Assembly (NCBI RefSeq): GCF_046630445.1
Contig: NC_092342.1
Location: 79,348,001-79,412,000 of the forward strand
Length of the DNA: 64,000 bases
Direction of reading: 5' to 3'
DNA from: Rutidosis leptorrhynchoides
Taxonomy: Eukaryota > Streptophyta > Magnoliopsida > Asterales > Asteraceae
Shown: positions 46,253 through 57,643 of the stretch, one piece after another
Numbering within the stretch: position 1 is the first letter of the stretch
How the letters are laid out: every line of letters begins with the position of its first letter
Translations under genes and position numbers: made by a program
The notes under the pieces: model-generated
What the model was told of the DNA's origin: nothing
Databases searched by the model: none
What the model saw: the letters and a program-made list of their open reading frames with translations, nothing else

Positions 46253-47275
46253 ACTGTGGACAACTAGTTGTAGGTTACTAACGAGGACAACTGACTTAAT
46301 GAACTTAAAACATCAAAATGTATTAAAAGTGTTGTAAATATATTTTGAACATACTTTGATATATATGTACATATTTGTTATAGGTTCGTGAATCGACCAG
46401 TGGCCAAGTCTTACTTCCCGACGAAGTAAAAATCTGTGAAAGTGAGTTATAGTCCCACTTTTAAAATCTAATATTTTTGGGAAGAGAATACATACAGGTT
46501 TTATAAATGATTTGCAAAATAGACACAAGTACGTGAAACTACATTCTATGGTTGAATTATTGAAATCGAATATGCCCCTTTTTATTAAGTCTGGTAATCT
46601 AAGAATTAGGGAACAGACACCCTAATTGACGCGAATCCTAAAGATAGATCTATTGGGCCTAACTAACCCCATCCAAAGTACCGGATGCTTTAGTACTTCG
46701 AAATTTATATCATATCCGAAGGGTGTCCCGGAATGATGGGGATATTCTTATATATGCATCTTGTTAATGTCGGTTACCAGGTGTTCACCATATGAATGAT
46801 TTTTATCTCTATGTATGGGATGTGTATTGAAATATGAAATCTTGTAGTCTATTGTTACGATTTGATATATATAGGTTAAACCTATAACTCACCAACATTT
46901 TTGTTGACGTTTAAAGCATGTTTATTCTCAGGTGAATACTAAGAGCTTCCGCTGTTACATACTAAAATAAGGACAAGATTTGGAGTCCATGTTTGTATGA
47001 TATTGTGTAAAAACTGCATTCAAGAAACTGATTTCGATGTAACATATTTGTATTGTAAACCATTATGTAATAGTCGTGTGTAAATAGGATATTTTAGATT
47101 ATCATTATTTGATAATCTACGTAAAGTTTTTTAAACCTTTATTTATAAAATAAAGGTTATGGTTTGTTTTAAAAATGAATGCAGTCTTTGAAAAACGTCT
47201 CATATAGAGGTCAAAACCTCGCAACGAAATCAATTAATATGGAACGTTTTTAATCAATAAGAACGGGACATTTCA
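46251..47275 (+). repeat. Tek-C LTR3 (3' LTR), truncated at its 5' end
   Basis: 1025 bp equivalent to 14605-15629 of LTR1. The first 2416 bp are deleted together with the end of unit 2 pol. It ends GGGACATTTCA next to the GTTAT target copy in Tek-B gag. Confidence 0.93.
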
Positions 47276-47934
47276 GTTATTTGATTCATTAAAGTGTGCG
47301 TCATGCGCATCGCCTCGGGAACATTTGGTGGTTTGGATGAGATGACGTTTCCCTTAATGCTCTTAGGGAGTTCCCAGAAGTATCTCTCCATTCGCTTGAA
47401 TTCTGGGGTGACCATTGTCGGACACATCAGGGCTAGTTCCAAAAATCTTCTGTTGTAACCATCAAGGTCGTTCCCAATGGCCTTTAACTGCATGAATTCC
47501 ATTTCCATCTTTTGGATTTCGGTTCTCGGACAATACTCCTCAATCATGGCACACTTAAATTCCTCCCATGGCATAGCATACGCCTCATCAATGCCTTGTG
47601 CCTGTGCCATTGTGTTCCACCACGTGAACCTGCCGTCAGATAGCGTGCAAGAAGCAAATTTGGTTTTGTTATCCTCTGAACAGTTGCTAACTCGGAATAC
47701 TGATTCAAGTTTCTCGAACTATCTGGTGAGACCAACCAGTCCCTCGGTTCCACTGAAGTTATGTGGTTTGCAGCTCTAGAATTCCTTGTAAGTACACCCA
47801 TTTTAAACGGGTGGGATAACCGGTGGTGGTGGCGGTGGAGCTTGGAGGTTTCTTTCTACTAGGGCTGCGGCTACGCGTTCTTGGATCATCTCTTTAATTT
47901 GAGTAGCAGTAGGTGTGGATCGACCGTTAGCCAT
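47276..47934 (-). pseudogene. Tek-B gag, N-terminal part
   Basis: The minus strand from ATG at 47934 reads MANGRSTPTATQIKEM, a Pro-rich stretch (APPPPPP), then the capsid-like region (WWNTMAQAQGIDEAYAMPW, YCPRTEIQKMEMEFMQL, YNRRFLELALMCP). It stops at TLMNQIT at the Tek-C junction; the gag frame continues at 12188. In-frame stops occur near 47800, 47776 and 47720. Homology to Tek-D gag is clear over the WWNT..PRTE..YNRRF core. Confidence 0.9.
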
Positions 47935-48231
47935 GATGTTCTAAACAAAAAATTTGACTCAAGTCAAAATCCAGCATTCAATATATAATAATATAGTATA
48001 TAACAACCAACATGTAAACAGCACAACACATGTTAATTAAGTAACGCAAGTTGATACAAGTACCGCAAAACACCATACAGTAACGTAAATAGAACACTTG
48101 TGCAAAAAGTAACATCACAAAGTTTCCATTCATTAATAATAAGTTTCATACATCATGATAGATTCGTACAATACATAAGTGAAATATGAAACTACAACTA
48201 GATTACATCATGAAATCTAATACAAAAGGTC

Positions 48232-49115
48232 CTACGGTGAAGGTGGGTGTAGGATGTCTAAAACCTGAGCCAACTGCTCCTCGAGCTCAGTAACCCGAGC
48301 TCGGAGGATTCCCACCTCCCTTGTCAATTCCTCGACAGTGGGAGATGGTGGGGCAGGTGGTGCGGGTGGTGCAGGTGGTGCTGGTGGTGCGGGTGGTGCA
48401 GACCGCAGGAAACGGGGTGCAGACGTTCCGGCTCAAGAAATAGTCAGTACGTAACGGGGTGTCTTACGCACTTGTGGGTCAGCAGGGTACGGCACAAGCC
48501 GCTTACGAGCAGTAACCCTACGACGCTGACCAAATGCGTCAGTGAAGGCTCGTCCTCCGTTGATCCCCGGAATGATGGAACCGTCGAAGCGATACCGCTT
48601 CTTCAGAGGGTGGAGGGTGGCTGAATAGGTATATCAGCAGGGTCTTCGTCGTCACTGGAGTCTGATGAAGAATCATCTGATGAAGAATCGGCGGATGATG
48701 AGTCATCCAAATCATGTGGTGGTGGCACGGGTGGCTGAACTGGCAGTCCGAAGGTGGCCAACATCTCTCTGTGTCTGCCTGGCGGAATCGGCACTAAACG
48801 TCCATTAGCAGCGCGTCGGCACGGCATGCGCATATGGTTACGGAATGGCCCTTCCCCGAACTCCGCGGGAATCACAACACCACCGATGCGGGGCTGTGGC
48901 TCCGAGGGTCCAGGAGCAGACGGATCTGGAATCTCCGTAGGGTCCACGTGTCCGTCAATAGTAGCCACTGGTGCCGGCGCACTACTACTAGCTCCGGAAG
49001 ACGAAGCGCCGGGGTCACTGGTGCGTAGCGGGATCGGTGTGTCGGCAGCAGCAGCAGGTGGGGTGGCTGACGAGTCTAAACTGCCCAAAATGATAGCAGG
49101 TGGTATATCCGACAT
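48232..49115 (-). pseudogene. Tek-B leader ORF (Ser/Pro-rich, coiled-coil end)
   Basis: It lies between the PBS and gag. From ATG at 49115 (MSDIPPAIILGSLDS) it is rich in Ala, Pro and Ser, with an acidic Ser/Asp run (DDSSSDSSDDEDP) near residue 160. A frameshift near 48605 moves it to another frame (KKRYRFDGSIIPG). One TGA lies near 48435. A PPAPPAP repeat and a heptad-like segment (VEELTREVGILRARVTELE) end at TAG (48232-48234). The coiled-coil end resembles that of Tek-A and Tek-E, so this is probably a distant version of the same leader protein. No enzymatic motif is seen. Confidence 0.7.
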
Positions 49116-49438
49116 CTGAACAAGGAAACATAAATTTTCCATGTCAGTAAGTCATAAAGCAAGCACGTATTAGGCCAACAGTTTAAATCATGTATAACAA
49201 TAAGTAGCATGGCAATAATAACGAATCGTACGGAAGTAGCATGCAATCAAAAGCAAGTAATATCATACGGTAGTGAAATCAGGTAGTAGCGTATGGCATA
49301 TAGCAGTAAAAGTAAGCAGCAGCATGCAGTAAGTCAGCGGAAACAAGTAAACTAGCAAGTTGTAGATTAGTCCTATTAGTGAATCCTACTCGGGTCGGTC
49401 TTAGACTCACTAATGCATCCTAATTCCCTACAACCAAT

Positions 49439-49450
49439 GCTCTGATACCA
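49439..49450 (-). other. Tek-B primer-binding site
   Basis: On the minus strand, TGGTATCAGAGC lies two bases from the LTR end at 49453: exact tRNA-iMet complement. It proves that 49453-52509 is the 5' LTR. Confidence 0.92.
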
Positions 49451-49452
49451 AA

Positions 49453-52400
49453 TGTGATGCCCCGTACAAAACCATCGTGTACGAATCATCAACAACAGGA
49501 TCATTACAAGGTTAAGTACTATATGCTGTAATAAAAGAAGTTGCATTCACGATAAAAAGGTGACGTCATAACCGACATCAAATGTTTTACACCAACAGTA
49601 TGCTTCTATGAATATCAAGCATGAATAAATGTATGTGACCCTTAGGTCATTACAAAACATAGTTCAAAAGTATTAAAGTTTGAATGCAAGATAAACAGTT
49701 CATGCGGTGATAACACTAGAGCAGCGGGTGTCTACGGCAAGACTAGCAAGACAGCGGAAGCAAATAACCTTAAGCACCTGAGAAAAACATGCTTAAAAAC
49801 GTCAACACAAAGGTTGGTGAGCTATAGTTTAAGTATAACAGTATGTAAGGTAGGCCACGAGATTTCAGTGCTACAAAGAGCGTTTCAAAACAGTATGATA
49901 AAGTATATGTTAACCGTGGGCACTTGGTAACTAACTTAACGTTTATACCCCCTGAAAGTGCACTTGGCAAGTGCGTATATCTATGAAGTATTAAACACTC
50001 GTTAAATGCTAGCGCGACTAGCCCGAGTGGGGATGTCAAACCCTATGGATCCATATCTAAGATTCGCATTCATGGTTCAAAAACCAATGATTAAACGTTA
50101 CCGAGCTAAAGGGAATGTTTATGCCTTTGTATAACCCACACATATATAAGTTTAAGTACTCGTGGATAGTATGTAAAACATAAAATTCGCATGTATTCTC
50201 AGTTCCCAAAATAAGTTAAACTAAAAAGGGAATGCTATAACTCACAATGATAAAGTAGCGGTAAAGTATGACTCGGAAAGTAAGCAAGTAATGAAGGTTG
50301 TCCAAATGGGTCCTCAACCTAAGTCAAATAGTACTAAGTCAGTAAATCATCCGAATAGGTTTAAAAGTATGTAAATAAGGTCTTAAGGGTCATCATCATT
50401 CATCATCAAACAAAAGGCGTAAAGTAAGTTTCGTTTATGAAAGTAGTTTAAAACAAAGGCTGACTTCAGTCAGTCACCACGGCCTCTACCCTTACTGAAA
50501 TAAGATGAGACCAGTGGCCATGGCTCTGTATATGAGTCCTTTAAGTGTGGTAAAATTTACAGAAGCAAAATCATCTTCGTTTGACCGTGGCAACGGTCTA
50601 AGTGCGAGTAGGTCAGAAATTTCTGCACAACGTCAAAGGACATAGTGACGATCGGAGGGCCATAAATCCTAAACCGTAACTCGGATTAAGACGAGTCCTA
50701 TATGAAAAGTTATATACTCGAAAAGATCTATCTGAAAATCAAGGTTACAGTAGCCCAGGTGTACTGGTCTCTTACAGAAAACAGAAAACAGTAGGTAGGA
50801 GACAGAAAGCAGTAAAATAATGGGTTCCGGTGAGTTTGATGCTTGATGCTTATCACGGTTCTCATCCTTGATGCGTATAGCTTCAAGTGTACAACTCGTT
50901 GATGTGTTTGCATCATCTTGACCAAGATTTGACCATCATAACCCAAGTGCAAGTCTAAGACATGAAGCACAACTCACTTAAGTGTTGCAAGTGTTTTGAT
51001 GAACCAAAGTTTCATCAAAGTCTTAGATTTAGCACATACATGAAATGTAAAAGTAATACTAACTAAGTTTTGACAATTATGACACAAGTGTGAGTCTAAG
51101 ACATGTAGATCAACTTACTTAAGAGTTGTATGAAGTTGATGAACCAAAGTTACATCAAGGTCTTAGATCTAACACTTACATGAACTTTAAAAGTAAAAAC
51201 AAGTTACAAACTTGAAGTAAACTTATGAAATCAAGATCTTAAGTTGTAGAACATAGTTCTTAGTTTGATCTTGAAGATCCAAGATTCAAAAGCCTAGATC
51301 AAGCATAAGTGTACAAAGTTATAGTTAAAGAAGCTTATTTATGTGTTCTTGAACTTTCAAGCTAACTTTTAGTTCAAGATTAATGAGATCAAGACTAACT
51401 TGTAGTACTTGACCATTTAACTAACAAACATGAAATTAAAGTGCATGATATAAAGAGATAAACTAAGTAAATAAGTAAAAGGTTCATGGTTGTTCATACT
51501 TTTAAAGATTCAACCAAAGTTTGATCTTTAAGTAAAGTAAACTTTAAGTTTACTTCAAGAACTACAAGTATGATTTCAACACATGATCTTACAATCTTGA
51601 AACAATAAAAGTAGAATCATAAGCTAGTAAGTTTATGTTCATGTATGTCTTGTAAATACAAGAGAAAATGGAGAATCAAACTAGAAAGTTTGGTTCTTAG
51701 TAACTAGTAAAGGATGACTACAACAACAAGTAAGTAAGTAACAATAACAAACAAGTAATCAAACAAACAACCAAAGAACAAATGATGATGATGTTTAAGT
51801 AGCTAAAGGCTACGGTTTTAGAAAGAAAAGAAAGGGAGAAATGATTCAAGTTTACTTACAAGAACTAGAGAGAAAAGTGAGAGAGAAAGAGTTGCAAGTA
51901 TGAGAGTGCTTTGGAAAATGAGAGAATGAGTGAACTAGTAATGAAAAATGAAGTGAAAACTCCCCTTGATGATACAAGGGGGCGACGGTTACAGTAGCAA
52001 AAGAGAGGGGGAGAGTTGTTTAGTGGTCTCTTGCATGAAAAGTCTTACAAAGGTGGTTAATAGGTGGGGTTTCATGGGGATTACATGCAAACTAGATTCC
52101 AATTCTTAACTAACTAGTTCCTTTCACTAAATAATACTTACAAGTGGAAGAGTGGGCTAGTTAGTCCACTTAAAAGGTAGGGTGGGCTTATAAGTCCAAA
52201 GTCATGAGTCCAAAACACTAAATAAAAGCCCAAGTCCCAATAATAACAAGTTAACCCAATTAAAGCCCAAGTAATTAACTAATAATCATAGTTAATTAAA
52301 ATGATTAATAAAGTTAATCATGAATGCAAATAATATCTAAAAATATTATTCGTGAAAGTTCGTGTGTCACAAAGACGTTTCGGGCAATTAAAGTCAAGTA

Positions 52401-52506
52401 CGGTTAATCATGGCAACATGTAAATGTAATAACATATATTCGTTTAATCACACGTATTAATAATAATAATTATTAATAAATAAACGTTGGAAAATCCAGG
52501 GTCGTT

Positions 52507-52509
<3 letters not shown>
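49453..52509 (-). repeat. Tek-B 5' LTR
   Basis: A 3057-bp direct repeat of 5289-8345. It is followed by ATATA (52510-52514), matching 5284-5288 in the Tek-A LTR. Confidence 0.95.

Positions 52510-52579
<70 letters not shown>
52510..52579. repeat. (TA)n microsatellite at Tek-B insertion site
   Basis: About 70 bp of TA repeat immediately right of Tek-B. The left half of the original tract is at 5284-5288. The uninterrupted copy in the 3' LTR (61236 onward) is about 139 bp. Confidence 0.93.
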
Positions 52580-52584
<5 letters not shown>

Positions 52585-53399
52585 CTTGAGAATATTAACA
52601 AAGTATTAAACGTATAATACTTTACATGAACATATTTGTTCAAATTACCATATGTTATCAAATGATTGAGTTATCAAGATTCTTTATGATTACAAGTCTC
52701 TGTTGTGAGGTCCACTATGATTTAAGAAATCTGTCTCTTTTAACAACATTCGTAAAATGGTAAAGTAATCTGCAGGTAAGAACAAATGTGTCAATTTACG
52801 AGAACTAGACAAGTGATAGTGGAGATTCTTGTTTAATTTCCGATACATGCTTTATTATATTTCACTCGTGAATTTTGTTAAGATAACAATTTAGTCTCCA
52901 TATTATTCAATGTGAAAGTGAAATAAGCAAATATAGACAACTTAGAAATTAGATATTGGCAAGTTAAGTAAATCGACGTTTTACATTAAAATGATTCCAT
53001 ACGTTTGAATATACTTTAGACTTAACTCTTCAATTCATGATTAAACTATAAATTAAAAACTTGAACCCTGTTATGATTTATATAGGATCCTACTTTTTTA
53101 AACAAAGTGGTTTTTCGATATAATAGACTTTTATGATTAAAAACATTTTATGATATAACAACTACTACTATAATAACCTTTTCAATAAAATGACTTTTAA
53201 TAGAATATATTTTGATTATTAAAATGTTTTATAAACGTTTGTGCATAAATGAGTTATATAAATTTTAAGCTTTGAAATGCAAATGTTACTAAATAATACT
53301 TTCTATTATTCAAACAATTTCAAAATATATATAATAAGATTTGAAATATAATTAGTTTTGAAAAACTAAACATTATGCTATTAAATGAATATTTCAAGT

Positions 53400-53535
<136 letters not shown>

Positions 53536-54093
53536 CAAGGTAATTAGATATAATAATAACATAAGTTATAAAATGTTTTGATTTAAAATAATATACTTTA
53601 GTAAACAACGAGACATTGATTTATAGAAGCAAATGATCACAACACTAGAATGATTAGGTTACACTTGAGTGGGTTAGTTGTTCATTAATTTAAGTCTAAT
53701 TATTAATAAAGGTACACGTCACATAACGTAAAGTACAAATTTTCTAAGCGTACGAAAATGTTCGAGAAACCGAAACCGGGACATAAGTCGAGCGTAAACG
53801 TACAAGTTATTGGAACTAAAATTACAAGTCATCTATACTCGTAAATATAATATAATATAATATATATAATTATATAAATTAATTTATTATATATATTAAA
53901 TATTAATAAAAAGTGTCGGCAGCATAGTAAACGAGCTTTGTGAACTTTCCCATCGAGCCATGCGATTTCATGGCTAACCCATACAAATCCCATGTGATTG
54001 CATGGGTAGTAGGTGGTGCCAACATCCTATAAATCGATCGATTTGCGTTTCTGTGGTTCATTATTTTCACACACACCGTATACAATTATCATA

Positions 54094-54094
<1 letters not shown>

Positions 54095-54178
<84 letters not shown>
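54095..54178. repeat. (TTA)n microsatellite
   Basis: About 28 uninterrupted TTA units in the Tek-A LTR, followed by diffuse TTA-rich DNA to about 55400. Confidence 0.95.
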
Positions 54179-54180
<2 letters not shown>

Positions 54181-56688
54181 GATTAATATTATTAATCTTA
54201 TTATTATTTAGTAGTAATAATATTATTATTATTATTAGTATTATACATAAAATACTATGACGAGGTTATGAACAAGCAATTTCTAAACGAGTTTTTGAGA
54301 GGGATAGAGCTAAGGAAGTTATGGGTTATAGCTATGGAGGTTATGGGTATGAATCGGGTGTATAGCTCGTGTGGCCAACCTAGCGTTTATCATATCCGTT
54401 GCGTCTACGTACTTTCCTGCAATATTGAATCACAATATTGATACGTGAGCACTCATAACTTAACTTTTATATATCAATAGTGTATCCCTGACTAGTGCTC
54501 GAGTATATATGTTTATGCATGCTTGTATGTTTAATTTTGTCATTAGATAGTTTATGATAAATTATGAATTTAATACATTTGCGATTGAGATAAGGTATAT
54601 GTTATGCATGTCGTTGGAAAGCTGTCGAAAAATTAATAACTTTTCATTTAGAATTCGTGTGATTTCGATGAACGAATTTAAAGATATAGTCAACTGAATT
54701 ATCATTAATCTTAGTATTATTATTAAAAATGATTATTATTATTACATCGTCGTTATTATCGTCATTATTACTATCTGATTATTGTTATTATTATTATTAT
54801 TATCATTATCGTTATCAATATAGGTATTATCATTAAAATTGTTATTGTTATTATTACTATAGTTATTATTAAAAGTTAACATTTTTATAAAAACTATTAT
54901 TTTATTATTTTTTTTATTAAAAGTATCGTTAATATTAAAATTATCACGTTTGTTAAAATTATCAATTCTAATAAAAATATCATTTTTATTATCATTATCA
55001 TATTAGGGTTATTGTTAAAAATTATCATTTCGAATAGAATTATTATTTTCATATAAAATATTATTATTTATCGTTATTATTAAAAATTATCATGTTTGTT
55101 TGAAAATATCATTATAAATCTTAAAACCTATATTTTCATTAAAATTTTCATTTTTATTAATATTATTAATAACAACAGTATTATTGTCATTGTTATTATC
55201 ATTAACATGAATATAATATTTTTATCAGAAATATTATTATTATAACATTTGTTTTACTATAAAAGATTATTATTTATTATCAAGATTATTATTATCATTA
55301 GTAAATATAAATATTGTTATTATTATTATTATTATATTATTATTATTAAAAATAATTAATGCTATTATTATAAGATAATACAACTTTACTTATTATTATT
55401 ATTATCAATATTATTTTATCAAATAAATATGTGATACAAAGATATTTTTACCATATGTAATATAATTACATTAATAATACATATCACTATATTTTTATGA
55501 TTTTGAATGAACTATATAAATTTCATTACTCGAGATATATAAAAGTATATTTTTATCATATATATAAATTTTAATATAAATTTATGACTTGTATTATTTA
55601 CTCTAATAAAATCTGATAAATATATTTAAATATATAAAATGACTATATCTAAGTTATATAATAAACATGTATAAATTTTGAAAGTCATTTTGTCTCAAAC
55701 TGACTTTTGTTGACTTTTGCATATCGATCTCGAGCGTTAGGATTGTGATACACTATGACCTAACCAAATTTGTTAGACAGATATTGACCAACATATAAAT
55801 ATATATACTTAATATAGGTTCGTGAATCCGAGGCCAACCTTGCACTTGTTCATTGCCGTCATATACATAATTACTACGAAATACAGTATTGTGAGTTTCA
55901 TTTGCTCCCTTTTTAAATGCTTTTGCAATATATATTTTTGGGACTGAGAATACATGCACTTTTATAAATGTTTGATGAAATAGACACAAGTAATCGAAAC
56001 TACATTCTATGGTTGAATTGTTATACCGGATATCGCCCTTGTTGAACTTGGTAGCCTAAGAATTGGTGTTTATTATAATTGCCACCAATTGACGCGAATC
56101 CTAAAGATAGATCTATGGGCTTTGACACGCCCCTGTCAGAGAATTTGAACTACTTTAGTACTTCGATGTTTATACGTTTGGGGATATTCTAGATGCATTT
56201 TTGTTAATGTCGGTTACCAGGTGTTCAATTCATATGAATGAATTTTAAACACTTGCGAGTGTATGATTATTGAATGAAATCTTGTGATCTATTAAAATGA
56301 TGGAAAAGATTGTTTATGATAAACTAATGAACTCATCAACTTTTGGTTGACACTTTTAAGCATGTTTATTCTCAGGTATGAAAGAAATCTTCCGCTGTAT
56401 CATTTTAAAGATATTACTTGGAGTCATTCATGGAATATTTCAAAAGACATTGCATTCAAGTCGTAGAGTTCAATAAAGATTATTATTAAGTAGATGACAG
56501 ATTAAGTCATTTATAGTTGATATATTATGAAATGGTATGCATGCCTGTCAACTTTTGATGAAATGAAAGTTTGTCTTTTTAAAACGAATGCAATGTTTGT
56601 AAAATGTATCATATAGATGTCAAATACCTCGCAATGTAATCATATGTTATTGTATACGTCCTTATGGATTAGGACGGGTCGTCTCATG

Positions 56689-56700
56689 TGGTATCAGAGC
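56689..56700 (+). other. Tek-A primer-binding site
   Basis: TGGTATCAGAGC, two bases after the LTR end at 56686. Confidence 0.92.
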
Positions 56701-57094
56701 GGTGGTCTTAGCAAACTAGGACTTGCATTAGTGTGTCTAACTGATAGATATTAAGATGCATTAATGAGTCTGGACTTCGACCTTAGCTGCATGTCAAAAA
56801 TTTTTGCTTATCATTTTCTGTCAGAAATTACTTGCTTATCATTCTTAGTCTAGACACATTTTACTGAATTGATTACATGAATAGTGTATAGACAAAATTC
56901 ATATCTTAGTGTATCTGCTAATTCATATCTTAGCGTATCTATTACTGTAAACTTTGCCTGACATATTCCGTAAATTCCTCCGTAATCTACGAAAATCTTT
57001 TGCTATATATATATATATATTCTATGTAATTAGAATACCATCTAATAGCCGGAAATCATTTCATATCGAAAAATCCTTTATTCAATCGTACGAA

Positions 57095-57643
57095 ATGGAA
57101 CTCGCCACTAGTTCAAGTCCCTTGGATTCCGATATGGAGTTTCACTCAAGCTCCGAAAGCAGTGTGACCGGAATGGACCAACCAATCAGCCATCATCTAT
57201 TCTGGATGAATTGGGGATGGGTTCGTAGTCTACTTAGTCATTGGAGAAAAGAAGAAGGTGATCCCTTCCACCCACCACATTGCCCTCTTGGCGATGAACC
57301 TGAAGCACATAACGACGAACCTGTTCGAGACACCATTTTCTCTCTCATTTCCAGAGTATCTGGTCACGATTATATACTATCACAAACTCTAGATTTTATT
57401 CATCCACTCGTCCGAACCGAAAATCACCCCGGTGTAATAGAAGAAGTCAACGAGCTTCGCGCTCGGGTAGTGGCTTTAGAGAATATGGTGCAAAGGTTAC
57501 AAGCACCAGTAGCAACACCGGCATCAACAGCACCACCATCATCAACACCAACGGTACCATTACCACCACCAACAACAACATCCGCATCTCACACCTCAAC
57601 ATCACAATCGGTACCTCGAATATCAACATCATACGCACCATAA
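57095..57643 (+). CDS. Tek-A leader protein (coiled-coil), intact
   Basis: The frame is open from 56954, but Met at 57095 (MELATSSSPLDSDME) is chosen because Tek-E starts at the same place and the preceding residues look like leader. It is 182 residues long. Order: Ser/Asp-rich start, VTGMDQPISHHLFWMNWGW, EEGDPFHPPHCPLGDEPE, a hydrophobic helical part, a coiled-coil segment at about 120-145 (VIEEVNELRARVVALENMV), then a Thr/Pro/Ser-rich tail. No domain is recognised. It is the only ORF in Tek-A and sits where the Tek-B leader ORF and the Tek-C/D acidic ORF sit. It may have a packaging or nucleic-acid role; this is inference. Confidence 0.65.
   Translation: MELATSSSPLDSDMEFHSSSESSVTGMDQPISHHLFWMNWGWVRSLLSHWRKEEGDPFHPPHCPLGDEPEAHNDEPVRDTIFSLISRVSGHDYILSQTLDFIHPLVRTENHPGVIEEVNELRARVVALENMVQRLQAPVATPASTAPPSSTPTVPLPPPTTTSASHTSTSQSVPRISTSYAP

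Larger units (their letters stand above)
12189..47275 (+). mobile_element. Tek-C: tandem Tekay element carrying leader ORF and F-box cargo
   Basis: It begins TGTAGTGACCC at 12189 and ends GGGACATTTCA at 47275. Flanks are GTTAC (12184-12188) and GTTAT (47276-47280), a 5-bp target duplication with one change, inside Tek-B gag. The structure is LTR1 (12189-15629), internal 1 (15630-20259), LTR2 (20260-23704), internal 2 (23705-26329 plus 39421-39610) and a truncated LTR3 (46251-47275). LTR2 has a PPT on its left and a PBS on its right, so it serves both units. Each internal region has a different large deletion. Internal 2 is interrupted by Tek-D and Tek-E. Unequal recombination or tandem integration is the likely origin. 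Confidence 0.88.
5289..52509 (-). mobile_element. Tek-B: Ty3/gypsy Tekay chromovirus, degraded, split by Tek-C
   Basis: LTRs of equal length (3057 bp) lie at 5289-8345 (3' LTR) and 49453-52509 (5' LTR). They begin TGTAACGACCC and end GGGGCATCACA on the minus strand. The target duplication is ATATA/ATATA. On the minus strand the order is 5' LTR, PBS (49439-49450), leader ORF, gag, [Tek-C insertion 12189-47275], rest of gag, protease, RT, RNase H, integrase, chromodomain, PPT, 3' LTR. Coding regions contain several stops and frameshifts and two catalytic substitutions, so this copy is dead. Without nested DNA it is about 12 kb. Confidence 0.93.

Noticed and set aside
48754..49119. 121-codon plus-strand frame
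   Set aside because: Antisense shadow of the GC-rich Tek-B leader ORF, which has the PBS-gag context and a coiled-coil end.
52473..52661. Open frame reading a Tyr-Ile repeat
   Set aside because: It is a translation of the (TA)n microsatellite, as are the frames at 53375-53608 and 61144-61451.
54002..54211. Open frame with poly-Ile
   Set aside because: Translation of the (TTA)n microsatellite.
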